A DNA stretch of 64,000 nt from Methanocella conradii HZ254 (GTDB lineage: Archaea; Halobacteriota; Methanocellia; Methanocellales; Methanocellaceae). Under the pieces are notes generated by a model. That model was not told the DNA's origin. It did not search any database and was given only the letters and a program-made list of their open reading frames with translations. The stretch lies in the NCBI RefSeq assembly GCF_000251105.1, contig NC_017034.1, forward strand, positions 1,054,001 through 1,118,000, given 5' to 3'. Within the stretch, counting starts at the first letter, position 1, and each line of letters begins with the position of its first letter. A program made the position numbers and the translations under genes. This document shows, one piece after another, positions 42,461 through 51,016 of the stretch.

Positions 42461-43011
42461 AGTGCATCGTCGCAGAGGAGCGCATCGACTACGATGGGAG
42501 CCAGATAGGCTCGCTCTGGGCCTATACGAAGTTTGGGGTGCAGGATGACAGCATCGTATGCTTCAGGGGCCGCTGTAATATACCCATAAGCCACATGATA
42601 GACCTGGAAGACCGCATTCATGGCGAGAGGATAGAGTCGCCGGACATGATTCATTTTATAGTCGAGCATTTTGACATGCCGTCGCTCAGGCTTGCCTATA
42701 CGAGGCAGCGCCTGCTCGCATGTATAGCCGGAGAGGCCCTTAAAGACATGGGCTTTATCGTCAGCCGTTCGGGTGACGACTTATTTTTTAAAGGCCAGAA
42801 GCTGTCCATATCCATCGCCTCCACCGGCGCGGCGAGCAGCAAGATTCATTTCGGCATCAACGTGGAATGCGAGGATTATATGAGCCTGAATAAGATGGGG
42901 CTGAAAGACCCGGATGGATTGATGAGACAAATAGGAGAGCGTTACGCAGCCGAGGTTGAAGACATTGAGGAAGATATGAGGAAATCCAGGCCTCTGGAGG
43001 TGTTCAGGTGA
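42457..43011 (+). CDS. DUF366 family protein in preQ0 operon
   Basis: 184 residues from ATG 42457, which overlaps the queC stop (ATGA). Family features: RIDYDGSQIGSLWAY at the start, DSIVCFRGRCNIP, ISHMIDLEDRIHGERIESPDMIHFIVEHFD, and a C-terminal DLFFKGQKLSISIASTGAASSKIHFGINV. COG2029/DUF366 proteins occur in archaea, often next to queC/D/E, but the function is not known to me. Its location inside the operon implies a role in preQ0 or archaeosine synthesis or salvage. Confidence 0.85.
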   Translation: MKCIVAEERIDYDGSQIGSLWAYTKFGVQDDSIVCFRGRCNIPISHMIDLEDRIHGERIESPDMIHFIVEHFDMPSLRLAYTRQRLLACIAGEALKDMGFIVSRSGDDLFFKGQKLSISIASTGAASSKIHFGINVECEDYMSLNKMGLKDPDGLMRQIGERYAAEVEDIEEDMRKSRPLEVFR

Positions 43012-43745
43012 GGGCGCCGATACGCGAGGTCTTCGTGAGCGCGCAGGGGGAAGGCCCATACGTGGGATACCGGCAAATATTCGTCCGGTTCCCGAGGTGT
43101 AACCTGGAATGTAAATACTGCGATACGCCCAGAGATTGGGATGCCGAAAGAAAGTGTAAGGTGGAGCTGAGGCCGGGGACAGGGGAGTTCGTGGACTTCG
43201 ATAATCCCGTATCCGAGGAGCAGCTCTTAGGCATCATCAAGTCATACGAGCGCATCCATTCCGTCTCGCTCACCGGAGGGGAGCCGCTATTATACGCGAA
43301 ATTCATAAAGGAGCTCAAGCCTTCGAAGTTCCCGCTCTACCTGGAGACGAACATGACGCTTCCGGAGGGAGCCAGGGAGGTCAAGGACGTGGTAAAATAC
43401 GTATCCGGGGACTTCAAGCTGCAAGGCCAGTGCGATTTCAAGGGACATTATGAGAAGTACTTCAACGATACTGCACGCTCGTTCAGCATACTGAGGCACA
43501 CGAGTTTCCGTGATTGTTTCTGTAAGATTATTGTCTCTAGAGACGTTAAGAGGGATGAGGTGCTTCACGCCGTGGACCAGATAAAGGATTGCATAACCGA
43601 GCTTATACTTCAGCCCGTGACGCCTGTAAACGGAGTTGAGGCGGCCACGCCGAAACAGCTCTTTGAGCTGCAGGAAGCCGCAATGGACAAGGTCGAGACC
43701 GTAAGGATAATACCACAGACGCATAAGATGTGGGGAGCATTATGA
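43008..43745 (+). CDS. queE: 7-carboxy-7-deazaguanine synthase (QueE)
   Basis: 245 residues. Radical SAM enzyme with CNLECKYCDTP (Cys31, Cys35, Cys38) preceded by the QGEGPYVGYRQIFVRFPR substrate loop, and SLTGGEPLL after it. Converts 6-carboxytetrahydropterin into 7-carboxy-7-deazaguanine. GTG start at 43008 overlapping the DUF366 stop; GGAGGTG is 8 bases upstream. The end overlaps queD. Confidence 0.95.
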   Translation: MRAPIREVFVSAQGEGPYVGYRQIFVRFPRCNLECKYCDTPRDWDAERKCKVELRPGTGEFVDFDNPVSEEQLLGIIKSYERIHSVSLTGGEPLLYAKFIKELKPSKFPLYLETNMTLPEGAREVKDVVKYVSGDFKLQGQCDFKGHYEKYFNDTARSFSILRHTSFRDCFCKIIVSRDVKRDEVLHAVDQIKDCITELILQPVTPVNGVEAATPKQLFELQEAAMDKVETVRIIPQTHKMWGAL

Positions 43746-44080
43746 GGCTAGGCGTAGTCGAGTACATGGATGCCGCGCACTACCTGCCAGGACATGAGAC
43801 GTGCGGGAAGGTGCACGGGCACACCTACAGGGTAGAGCTAGTCGTGGAAGGGGAGAAAGGAGAAACCGGCATGGTGATGGACTTTTACGAGATGAAGTCC
43901 ATCCTGAAGAAGGCGCTGAGCGAGTACGACCACCGCTGCCTGAACGAGGTGGTGGACTACCCGAGCGTCGAGAACCTGTGCGAGGCCATCTACAATAAGC
44001 TGCTGGGCGAGATCACCCTGCCCTTCAAGGTAAGAATATGGGAGGGCAAGGGGAAATGGTGCGAGCTTGGCGACCTGTAA
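43742..44080 (+). CDS. queD: 6-carboxytetrahydropterin synthase (QueD/PTPS family)
   Basis: 112 residues. Zinc ligands His13 (DAAHYL), His25 and His27 (CGKVHGHTY), Cys21 as the catalytic thiol, DFYEMK, YDHRCLNEV, and the WEGKGKWCEL end with the acidic residue that holds the pterin. Makes the precursor used by QueE. ATG 43742 overlaps the queE stop. It ends the operon; the next gene is convergent. Confidence 0.95.
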   Translation: MRLGVVEYMDAAHYLPGHETCGKVHGHTYRVELVVEGEKGETGMVMDFYEMKSILKKALSEYDHRCLNEVVDYPSVENLCEAIYNKLLGEITLPFKVRIWEGKGKWCELGDL

Positions 44081-44091
44081 GCATTAAAATT

Positions 44092-44463
44092 TTATCCATT
44101 CTTTCTGGTAGGGCAAGTTGATTCTCGCTCTTTTTCTAGTAGTTCTGCCGCCTTGAGCCCTTTTTGGCTAATAATGTAGGCTGTTTCTCTTCCTATCTTT
44201 TTACTGGCTAATAGTCCGAGGCGGGCAAGCCCTCTATCTTTACTATAATTGCCCCCATCGCCACAGACCACGCCCCGTATATTCGAATAATCGATGTGCA
44301 TGCTTTTAGAGATAATATTTATGGTTATGTAAAACGGGTTATTTTTAAAAAATATGAGGACGTCTCCCCGTAATTTACTATCATGGAGCGCATAGTACAC
44401 TTTAGGCCCAAATACGCGTATCATTTCACTCGCGTATATGTTTATTCCTGTTGCCTGTGTCAT
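44092..44463 (-). CDS. Winged-helix transcription regulator
   Basis: 123 residues; first part VYYALHDSKLRGDVLIFFKNNPFYITINIISKSMHIDYSNIRGVV reads as a winged helix with recognition helix around SMHIDYSNIRGVVCG, followed by GLARLGLLASKKIGRETAYIISQKGLKAAELL as a wing and effector helix. It resembles short archaeal ArsR/MarR-like proteins. It is divergent from the first secreted-protein cassette, with only the shared 364-bp interval between, so it may control that cassette. Confidence 0.75.
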   Translation of the reverse strand: MTQATGINIYASEMIRVFGPKVYYALHDSKLRGDVLIFFKNNPFYITINIISKSMHIDYSNIRGVVCGDGGNYSKDRGLARLGLLASKKIGRETAYIISQKGLKAAELLEKERESTCPTRKNG

Positions 44464-44536
44464 CTTTTATTATTTTCTCCTCGTCGAGTCCTCGTTTAAG
44501 CTTGAGGCCAACTTTATTTAAGGCTTCTCTCACAAT

Positions 44537-44690
44537 CCGTTAACTGGCCTGCGCAGGGGATTTCTCCATTAGAAGCGTTAGGCTTGTGTGGAGAGATTTT
44601 GGGTTTTAGGCTTATAGGCGAGCTTTTTTTCATGGGCCGTTGGTACGTTGTTGGTGGTCCTGGTTAAATATAAATAATTTAATTGCATTT
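44537..44690 (+). promoter_or_regulatory. Cassette A promoter block
   Basis: Begins with CCGTTAACTGGCCTGCGCAGG and runs through GGTTTTAGGC, GGGCCGTTGGTACGTTG and the TATA box TTAAATATAAATAATTT (44664-44680). It is repeated at 47113-47265 and partly at 51104-51205. The 11-bp unit GGTACGTTGTT appears once here and twice in B and C, and lies just upstream of the TATA box, so it is probably an activator or repressor site. Confidence 0.65.
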
Positions 44691-44827
44691 TAATCATTTA
44701 AAAAACGGGCGTATGAGATTTAATGCCTTCAGAGGCTCGTGCATGGTGAACGGTAATCTAAACCTTTGTTTCCGTGCCGAGTCCCCGAAGGCGGCGATTT
44801 CACGTGCACACTACGGGGAGTGATACA
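44691..44827 (+). ncRNA. Cassette A structured 5' leader
   Basis: Hairpins GCCT-tcag-AGGC (44725-44736) and AAAC-cttt-GTTT (44760-44771), then GGCGGCGATTTCACGTGCACAC and a GGGGAGTGAT ribosome site. Cassette B keeps both hairpins with different sequences (see 47275-47413), and the segment CGRTTTCACGTGCACAC is invariant. Candidate cis-regulatory RNA. Confidence 0.55.
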
Positions 44828-45307
44828 ATGAAACCGAACAAAACACTAGTATTGGCCCTATCCGGCTTAATGCTTGCGGTCATCGCAAGCGGCACAGCAT
44901 TCGCAAACACCTGGCCGGGCAGCGACAGCTCTAAGCTGGTCAATTCTGCTTATGGCTCATGGGAGTCATATATCACCCAGACTTCTGAGCCAACAGTTCC
45001 TGGAGGCTCAACGCTCACATGGGATAACTCCTTTAAAAATTTGTATGGAGGCACTTATTATCCAACGCTCGTCACCTACGACCAAAACATGCAAAACGAA
45101 CAGGACACGGCGATAAACGCTGCTCTAACTTATGGTCAAAGGTATCCAACGTCAGCGTCGGAGTATTTCACTGGCAGCCGTGCAGCAGCTTCGAGTTCGG
45201 GCTGGCATTGCATGTACGTGAGCCATTACTATGGGGCCACTATTGGGGATACGGCGATACCTACAACCGGGCCTCAATTCGTCGAGCAATCCTATAATGT
45301 GCGATAG
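44828..45307 (+). CDS. Secreted effector-like protein, cassette A
   Basis: 159 residues. Signal peptide MKPNKTLVLALSGLMLAVIA...GTAFA-N, nearly the same as in cassettes B and C at DNA level. The mature 133 residues start NTWPGSDSS and include TQTSEPTVPGGSTLTWDN, GTYYPTL, a GQRYP region and GWHCMYVSHYYG, ending FVEQSYNV. One Cys. The pattern of short strands and aromatic residues suggests a compact beta-domain secreted by Sec. No known family found. ATG behind GGGGAGTGAT; an in-frame upstream GTG extension is leader sequence and not counted. Confidence 0.8.
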   Translation: MKPNKTLVLALSGLMLAVIASGTAFANTWPGSDSSKLVNSAYGSWESYITQTSEPTVPGGSTLTWDNSFKNLYGGTYYPTLVTYDQNMQNEQDTAINAALTYGQRYPTSASEYFTGSRAAASSSGWHCMYVSHYYGATIGDTAIPTTGPQFVEQSYNVR

Positions 45308-45368
45308 CACTAGATGGCCTATAAAAACTTTTAATTTTTTAGCAGTGAATATGACAGGGTGGGATGTG

Positions 45369-46211
45369 ATGGGTAATTTAGTCAGGGTGGCGAGAAAAGA
45401 ATTTTCTGATCTGACCAGTAGCACGCTGATGTTGATTATCCTTATATGGTATTTTATCCAGTTTTTAATCGTCGTTTATACGCATGTCTATCCTTTTGAT
45501 GGCATGCCTTCGCTTATTTCTTATTATGATAATCCTGCGGAACTCTTTTTTAGTGATTTTGCCATCATGTTATGTAAGAATGGCTCTATCTTGGGCATTG
45601 TGCTCGGTTTTGTTTCTGTTGCCTCGGAGGTGGATGGGCATGCGCTTAACATTCTGCTTATGAAGCCTTTGTATCGCGATACGGTTATTAATGGTAAGCT
45701 GTTAGGCGTTATCGGCTTTATATTGTGTTTGTTCGGTTTTACTGCGTTCCTCTTTATAATGGCCCTCTCGTTATATAGTGTTTTTATCCTTAACGCTCAC
45801 GCTCCCGGCTCTTTGAGTGTCTATCTCTCTACGTTTGTGAGCTATTTGCCGTTGGCTCTTGTGTTGTCGCTGCTTTGTATTTTGCTCACGTATTCTATTA
45901 CTTTGTTGATGTGCCAGGTCTTTAAGAATCAGAGTTTGGCGTTGTTTTTAAGCTTATTTATCTGGGTAATCCTCTTCGTCTTGATGGATAACGTTTTGTT
46001 AGCGGGTAATGTGGGATTCTTCGCTGGCCGAGCCGCTCAGGACTTTATCGCTAGCCTTTCACCTTACAATATGGTGGGCTCTATTCTTAGTGAGCGTGAT
46101 CTTTATGGGGCTTTAGCTTATCGGGGGAGTCAATTCTTTACGTTATTTTTATATTGCTTTGTTGCACTTGTGTTATCTTATATTGCTTTTCTCAGGAGGG
46201 ATATCTCATGA
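45369..46211 (+). CDS. ABC-2 permease 1, cassette A
   Basis: 280 residues, six spans. Start ATG 45369 (GGGTGGGATGTG before it) gives MGNLVRVARKEFSDL, matching cassettes B and C. Coupling motif LLMKPLYRDTVINGKLLGVIGF, then the paired spans LSLLCILLTYSITLLMCQVFKNQSLALFLSLFIWVILFVL. NosY-type ABC-2 fold. The codons are rich in T (TTT, TTA, GTT) relative to the flanks. Stop overlaps permease 2 (ATGA). No ATPase nearby. Confidence 0.9.
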   Translation: MGNLVRVARKEFSDLTSSTLMLIILIWYFIQFLIVVYTHVYPFDGMPSLISYYDNPAELFFSDFAIMLCKNGSILGIVLGFVSVASEVDGHALNILLMKPLYRDTVINGKLLGVIGFILCLFGFTAFLFIMALSLYSVFILNAHAPGSLSVYLSTFVSYLPLALVLSLLCILLTYSITLLMCQVFKNQSLALFLSLFIWVILFVLMDNVLLAGNVGFFAGRAAQDFIASLSPYNMVGSILSERDLYGALAYRGSQFFTLFLYCFVALVLSYIAFLRRDIS

Positions 46212-47005
46212 GCGCATTGTCGGCAGTGGCGAAGAATGAGTTCGGTATGGTAGCTAAGAATCCTCTCGTCTTTTTATTCATGGGCGTTATGACCGTGTTG
46301 GCGATAGTGAACGCTATGGGGGCCAGTGGGTTGAACAGCTATATAACCGGAGACGCTATCGAGTATTTATGGAATGTTAATTCGATAACAGCGGGGTTTT
46401 TTGTTTTGTTGACTTTGTGTTTGGGGATTATTTCGGTTTCCGATGAGCGTTCGAGGGGGGTTTTGGGCGTTATGCTTACTAAGCCTTTATATCGTAGGGA
46501 CGTTCTTCTTGGTAAGTTCGTGGGCATAGCGTTATTCCTGTTTTTATTAATCACAGCTACACTGGTACTGTTCACGTCGTTGCTTGTTGTTGCGTTGGGT
46601 AATCCAGGGTCGATTGTGGAGCTCGTAGTAAGGGTGGGGTTTTTTATATTGCTCTTGTTTATATATTGTTGTTTTATGCTGTGCCTGGCAGCGCTCTTCA
46701 GCACATTGCTTAGTAAAGGGGCGGCATTGATTATATCTCTTATATATGTTTGTTACGATTGGTACTCTTATGGTACCATAGCCTTATCCGACCCATTTTT
46801 TGGGGGTTTACTATCCTTCGATCCGTTCTACCTTTACTGGAAGTCATTCTTGGGTATGGATGGAAAGGGCTTATTAAGTTCCTCTGTTCCTCTGGGAGCG
46901 TGGCTTGACTTTAGCTGGCCTTATATTGTCTTACTCATCTTGTACGTGGCAGTAGTTGCGCTTATAGATGTAATATTATTTAATAGAGAGGGGGAGTCGG
47001 TGTAA
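46208..47005 (+). CDS. ABC-2 permease 2, cassette A
   Basis: 265 residues, six spans; start MSALSAVAKNEFGMVAKNPLVFLFMG. Coupling motif LTKPLYRRDVLLGKFVGIALF differs from permease 1 in RRD versus RDT, so the two form an asymmetric pair. Pairs of different ABC-2 subunits of this size are typical of two-permease exporters such as lantibiotic self-protection transporters. The next frame (RCC1 remnant) starts at its stop. Confidence 0.9.
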   Translation: MSALSAVAKNEFGMVAKNPLVFLFMGVMTVLAIVNAMGASGLNSYITGDAIEYLWNVNSITAGFFVLLTLCLGIISVSDERSRGVLGVMLTKPLYRRDVLLGKFVGIALFLFLLITATLVLFTSLLVVALGNPGSIVELVVRVGFFILLLFIYCCFMLCLAALFSTLLSKGAALIISLIYVCYDWYSYGTIALSDPFFGGLLSFDPFYLYWKSFLGMDGKGLLSSSVPLGAWLDFSWPYIVLLILYVAVVALIDVILFNREGESV

Positions 47006-47148
47006 TGTCTGTGATGAAGTACGTGTCTGTTTTATTATTGTTAGTGTTCTCTATGGTCATGGTACCTGTAGTCGCTGCCGCGCCAGCAGGCTCGTCTGGT
47101 TCGCATCGGTTTCCGTCAACTGGCCTGCGCAGGGGTTTTCTCTATTAG
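47005..47148 (+). pseudogene. Truncated RCC1-repeat protein, cassette A
   Basis: 47 codons: a signal peptide (YVSVLLLLVFSMVMVPVVAAA) and then AGSSGSHRF, which corresponds to SCGSHRF just before the first RCC1 repeat of cassette C. From about 47113 the sequence passes abruptly into the leader of cassette B (CCGTCAACTGGCCTGCGCAGG) and stops at TAG 47146. The whole beta-propeller and anchor are gone, a clear deletion or unequal-crossover scar. Confidence 0.8.
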
Positions 47149-47413
47149 AAGTGGCAACTAGGCTTGTGTGGAGAGATTTGGGGTTTTAGGCGTATAGGCG
47201 AGCATTTTTTATGGGCCGTTGGTACGTTGTTGGTACGTTGTTGGTAGTCCTCGTTAAATATAAATAATTTAATTGCTTTTTAATCATTTGAAAAACGTGC
47301 ATATGAGATTAAAGCCCTTGGGGCTATTACATGATGAATGATCTGAGCATGTCCACCATGCAATAGTCCTCACGGGCGGCGGTTTCACGTGCACACACAA
47401 GGGATGTGTGAAC
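47149..47413 (+). ncRNA. Cassette B promoter and structured leader
   Basis: Promoter copy with two GGTACGTTGTT units (about 47221-47243) and TTAAATATAAATAATTT. The leader has AGCCC-ttg-GGGCT (47313-47325) and GCATG-tccac-CATGC (47347-47361), in the same places as the two hairpins of A and C but with other base pairs, then the invariant CGGTTTCACGTGCACAC. Confidence 0.6.
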
Positions 47414-47869
47414 ATGAAGAATCCATTGAAAGTATTGGCCCTATCCGGCTTAATGCTTGCGGTTATCGCAAGCGGCACAGCATTCGCATGGACGTGGAAT
47501 CAGGTAGACTGGTCTCAGCTGACTAGCAGCAGTAAGGCGACGTGGTATGACAATTCGGAAGGGACTCCTCATATCGCTGGCGGATCAGAAATCACCTGGC
47601 AGAACACGTTCGACAATGAATTTCCATCTAGCTCATACTACCCGACACTCGACGCAATTCGAGACGATGGCGGAGACAGGTACCGCCTCGAAAGAGCAAC
47701 GAGGCTGGATTACCGTTATGCGTGGTGTCCGGACGGAACCGAGCTTGATGACCGGTTAACTGCTGAAACTACGTCAGGGTCGCACAGCGTAAACGTGGAT
47801 CACTTCTATGGTCTAAACAGGGGTGGATCGGACGTCAGGGTATCGGTGACGCACTACTATACGGTATAA
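47414..47869 (+). CDS. Secreted effector-like protein, cassette B
   Basis: 151 residues from ATG 47414. Signal peptide MKNPLKVLALSGLMLAVIA...GTAFA-W. The mature part shares only a rough frame with A and C: TWNQVDWSQL, GSEITWQNTFDNEF, SYYPTLDAI, then a charged middle (RYRLERATRLDYRYAWCPDGTELDD) and SGSHSVNVDHFYG, ending VTHYYTV. So it is the most divergent of the three. A stem and T-run terminator lies at its stop codon. Confidence 0.8.
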   Translation: MKNPLKVLALSGLMLAVIASGTAFAWTWNQVDWSQLTSSSKATWYDNSEGTPHIAGGSEITWQNTFDNEFPSSSYYPTLDAIRDDGGDRYRLERATRLDYRYAWCPDGTELDDRLTAETTSGSHSVNVDHFYGLNRGGSDVRVSVTHYYTV

Positions 47870-47893
47870 TGTAAAAACATTATTTACATTTTT
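47869..47893 (+). terminator. Stem plus T-run directly after secreted gene B
   Basis: ATGTAAA (47869-47875) and TTTACAT (47883-47889) form a 7-bp stem followed by TTTTT. It would cut most transcripts before the permeases and let the secreted protein be made in excess. Confidence 0.65.
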
Positions 47894-47962
47894 AATAGAC
47901 GGCAAAGAAAGAACGGCGAGTTGTTCGAAGTGAGAGTCAACTTAAAACGGATTGGCAGCCAG

Positions 47963-48769
47963 ATGTCTAATACGTTATTTGTTGCGCGGAAGGAGTTTTC
48001 TTATCTTCTTAATAGCAGGCTTATCATATTTATCATGGTGTGGTATATGGCCATATTTTTCCTGTCGTTTTACGGTACGGCTCAATCGGTGAATAGTCTA
48101 GGCATCTCCGATCCTGTTCAGAACTATTTCGTGGACTATGTTTATACGCTCTGCTATTATGGCACTCTAGTGGCCGTGGTGCTTGGTTTCTCGTCGATAT
48201 CCGTGGAAACGAGCGGTAAAGCTTTGAACACTTTACTATCGAAGCCGTTATATCGCGATACGATTATTAACGGCAAGCTCCTCGGCGCAGGCGGATTCAT
48301 GGTATGTATCTACCTGCTCGTCACGATCCTGTACGTGTCCGGGATATCTTTGGTCACCAATGGCTCGCGGAACGCGGTGATGGCGTTCGTTGGCGGTTTG
48401 TCTTTATCGTTTCTCCTTTACATGCTGTGCATGCTGTTCTTCTTCTCCATATCCATGCTCGCCTGTCTCCTGTTCAGGGAACAGAGCCTGGCACTATTCG
48501 TGGGATTTTTAGCATGGATAGTGCTCTTCCGCTTGATATCAAGCGATATTTTTGCGGGCTCGATCTCGTACTTCTTTGGCAATAGCCAGTCGATACTTTT
48601 ACTCGTCAGTGGCATGTCCCCCAGCACGATGCTATATTTTATCCTGGAAAATATGGATCTTCAAAGTGTTCTTGCCGAGAGCGGGCTCGAAGTGTTCAAG
48701 CTATTTTTATACTGTACCATCGGGCTAATATTATCGTACATCGCGTTCTTGAGGAGAGATGTCTCGTGA
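47963..48769 (+). CDS. ABC-2 permease 1, cassette B
   Basis: 268 residues from ATG 47963 (MSNTLFVARKEFSYLLNSRLIIFIM, aligned with A and C); an in-frame TTG at 47921 would add 14 residues. Six spans; coupling motif LLSKPLYRDTIINGKLLGAGGF. More GC-balanced codon use than its A and C counterparts. Stop overlaps permease 2. Confidence 0.88.
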   Translation: MSNTLFVARKEFSYLLNSRLIIFIMVWYMAIFFLSFYGTAQSVNSLGISDPVQNYFVDYVYTLCYYGTLVAVVLGFSSISVETSGKALNTLLSKPLYRDTIINGKLLGAGGFMVCIYLLVTILYVSGISLVTNGSRNAVMAFVGGLSLSFLLYMLCMLFFFSISMLACLLFREQSLALFVGFLAWIVLFRLISSDIFAGSISYFFGNSQSILLLVSGMSPSTMLYFILENMDLQSVLAESGLEVFKLFLYCTIGLILSYIAFLRRDVS

Positions 48770-49566
48770 AAGCTATTTTCTTGGTGGCTAAAAACGAGTT
48801 TAACCGCATAGTTAGAAACCCGATCGCGGTGGTTTTCGGCGTCTTGATACTGGTATTCGCCACCGTCTACGCTATGGGGTGCTCTGCCAGTTTACCATCG
48901 ATTCATTTCGAGGAACATGACTTCATATTCTTCTATATGGGCATCGGAAACTTCTACTGGATGCTCTCGGTCTTCTTCGCGTTCTTTTCTATGTGTGTCG
49001 GCATCGTTTCCGTTGCCGATGAGCAGTCGAGTAACTCGTTCAGGGTTTTATTTGCCAAACCGTTATACCGGAGGGACATCATAATAGGAAAATTCCTGGG
49101 AATCGGCACATTCCTGCTCATCGCACTGGCACTGGCTATTGCTTTAATTTCCTCTCTAGTCATCCTGGTATACGGAGGCCCGGAATCCGTCAGCGAGCTG
49201 GTATGGAGGCTGGGAGCGTTTACATTCGTCTCGTCTCTGAGCTGTAGCGTTACGCTCGGACTGGTGATGCTTCTGGGGATTATGCTTAGCAAAGAAGAGG
49301 CACTAGTAGTCTCGCTGGCGTATATATCGTTCAGCTGGCTGACCCAGACAAACCTGATTCCGCAGTCATTCCGCGATCTCATCGTCATCATTCCTGTGGA
49401 CCTGTTTGTGAAAGCAAGCTGTGTGCGTGGCAATGACCTGTTTACGCTGACATTACCGTTTGACCGGTGGCTTGGCAACGCGCTACCATATATTGTATTG
49501 CTATTGGCGGAGGCCATTATCCTGGTGCTGATCGATTGCGTCTTGTTCGCGAGAAAAGAGGGATGA
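48766..49566 (+). CDS. ABC-2 permease 2, cassette B
   Basis: 266 residues; GTG start at 48766 overlapping the preceding stop. KAIFLVAKNEFNRIVRNPIAVVFG at the start, GIVSVADEQSSNSFRVLFAKPLYRRDIIIGKFLG as coupling region, and six spans. Same order and spacing as in A and C. Followed by 88 bp without a convincing gene before the RCC1 protein. Confidence 0.9.
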   Translation: MKAIFLVAKNEFNRIVRNPIAVVFGVLILVFATVYAMGCSASLPSIHFEEHDFIFFYMGIGNFYWMLSVFFAFFSMCVGIVSVADEQSSNSFRVLFAKPLYRRDIIIGKFLGIGTFLLIALALAIALISSLVILVYGGPESVSELVWRLGAFTFVSSLSCSVTLGLVMLLGIMLSKEEALVVSLAYISFSWLTQTNLIPQSFRDLIVIIPVDLFVKASCVRGNDLFTLTLPFDRWLGNALPYIVLLLAEAIILVLIDCVLFARKEG

Positions 49567-49654
49567 TCGCGATGTACAGGCTATCCGATAGTAATTCGAA
49601 TCTAGGCTTAAAACGATCATCGCATGAAAAAGTAGAACTAGAGGAGATTATCGC

Positions 49655-51016
49655 ATGAGTAATAAAACTGGGCCGGCATCTCTACTATGTCAAACATTTC
49701 TATTGCTGGCCTTCCTCGCCATTGGGGCGGCTCTCCCAATGGCCGAAGCATCATCCGACAGGTTCGTCGCAGTATCCTGCAGCTCAAGCAACGTCATGGC
49801 GCTCAGTGAAAACGGCACCGTGTGGACCTGGGGAAGGATCTATTGGGGCTACGAGAACGGTAGCTGTGAATGGTATGATCAGACGACGCCGGTACAAGTA
49901 CCCATAGAAAACGTGACAGCGATATCATCGGGCACAGATCATAGCGTCGCGCTGAAGAGTGATGGAACCGTGTGGGCATGGGGCTATAACTATTGGGGCG
50001 AGCTGGGCGACGGAACCCGAGCGAGCGAGCCGCTGACGCCAGTACAAGTCGTCGGCCTGAATAACGTAGAGTCCATCTCCGCCGGCAACGGCTACACGAT
50101 CGCGCTAAAGAACGACGGGACCGTGTGGGCATGGGGAATGAACAATATTGGCCAGCTCGGCGACGGTACGCGGGAAAACCGATATACTCCAGTAATGGTG
50201 AAAGGGTTGACAGATGTCGTAGCCATAAAAGGAGCGGCTCTCGCTATAAAAGAGGATGGCACCGTGTGGTCATGGCGGCCCGGGTTATTCGGCGTGGACG
50301 AGGGCAATGAGAGCAGCATGGCCATGTTCATGGGTCGCGAGGGCATACCATTCCAGATCCAGGGCCTAAAAAACGTGAGGGATATCGATACGAGCATCAG
50401 TCATACGGTGTTCGTCAAAGAGGATGGCACCGTGTGGAGTTGGGGGCATAGTGGCTATGGCACCCTTGGTGATGGCACGATGATCGAAATAAATGCGCCT
50501 TTTATCACGACCCCCGTACAAGCTCGGGGTCTCATAAATGTCAAATCAGTATCGTCCGCCAGCGTTGCTTTAAAGAACGATGGGACCGTGTGGGTATGGG
50601 GGTATAATAATTTCGGCAAACATGGCGATGGCAAATCTTTTGATGCCAAGGCTGTTCCCACCCAGGTACCTGGGATGAGCGACGTCATAGCCATCGCTTC
50701 CGGAAGCTTTAACACGGTATTTCTCAAGAAGGACGGGAGCGTCTGGACGTGCGGAGCTAATAATTGTGGGCAGATCGGTGATGGGACGAGGTCTGACTGG
50801 GTACTTGACTCGCAGAACGATGAGAATGATAAGCGCGTGCCGGTAAGGGTACTGGGTTCTCAAGGTGTGGTGTCCATGGCGCAGGCTAATGATACGCTAT
50901 CGCCGGGCCCGTCGCGGAGCAGTGGCTTCGATCTTTCGACGATTATCACGATGATCTGCCTGTTATCCTCGGGCGGCCTCGTATACTCTGCTTTGCGGAA
51001 AAGTAGAAACTCATGA
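49655..51016 (+). CDS. Exported RCC1-repeat beta-propeller protein, cassette B
   Basis: 453 residues. GAGGAG lies before ATG 49655. Signal peptide (LLCQTFLLLAFLAIGAALPMAEA), then about seven RCC1 blades, for example ALKSDGTVWAWGYNYWGELGDGT, with Asp-Gly-Thr-Val-Trp-x-Trp-Gly in each, a Ser-rich linker, and a C-terminal span STIITMICLLSSGGLVYSAL with a KSRNS tail. It faces the outside, anchored at the membrane. RCC1 propellers bind proteins; here the likely partner is the secreted protein or the permease pair (inferred). Confidence 0.88.
   Translation: MSNKTGPASLLCQTFLLLAFLAIGAALPMAEASSDRFVAVSCSSSNVMALSENGTVWTWGRIYWGYENGSCEWYDQTTPVQVPIENVTAISSGTDHSVALKSDGTVWAWGYNYWGELGDGTRASEPLTPVQVVGLNNVESISAGNGYTIALKNDGTVWAWGMNNIGQLGDGTRENRYTPVMVKGLTDVVAIKGAALAIKEDGTVWSWRPGLFGVDEGNESSMAMFMGREGIPFQIQGLKNVRDIDTSISHTVFVKEDGTVWSWGHSGYGTLGDGTMIEINAPFITTPVQARGLINVKSVSSASVALKNDGTVWVWGYNNFGKHGDGKSFDAKAVPTQVPGMSDVIAIASGSFNTVFLKKDGSVWTCGANNCGQIGDGTRSDWVLDSQNDENDKRVPVRVLGSQGVVSMAQANDTLSPGPSRSSGFDLSTIITMICLLSSGGLVYSALRKSRNS

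Noticed and set aside
44774..44827. Longer N-terminus (start GTG) for the secreted protein of cassette A, and the same at 51293 in C
   Set aside because: The extra 18 codons are leader RNA; they would destroy the signal peptide position and are absent in cassette B.
49572..49658. 28-codon frame between permease 2 and RCC1 in cassette B
   Set aside because: No ribosome site, not conserved in cassette C where the genes overlap.
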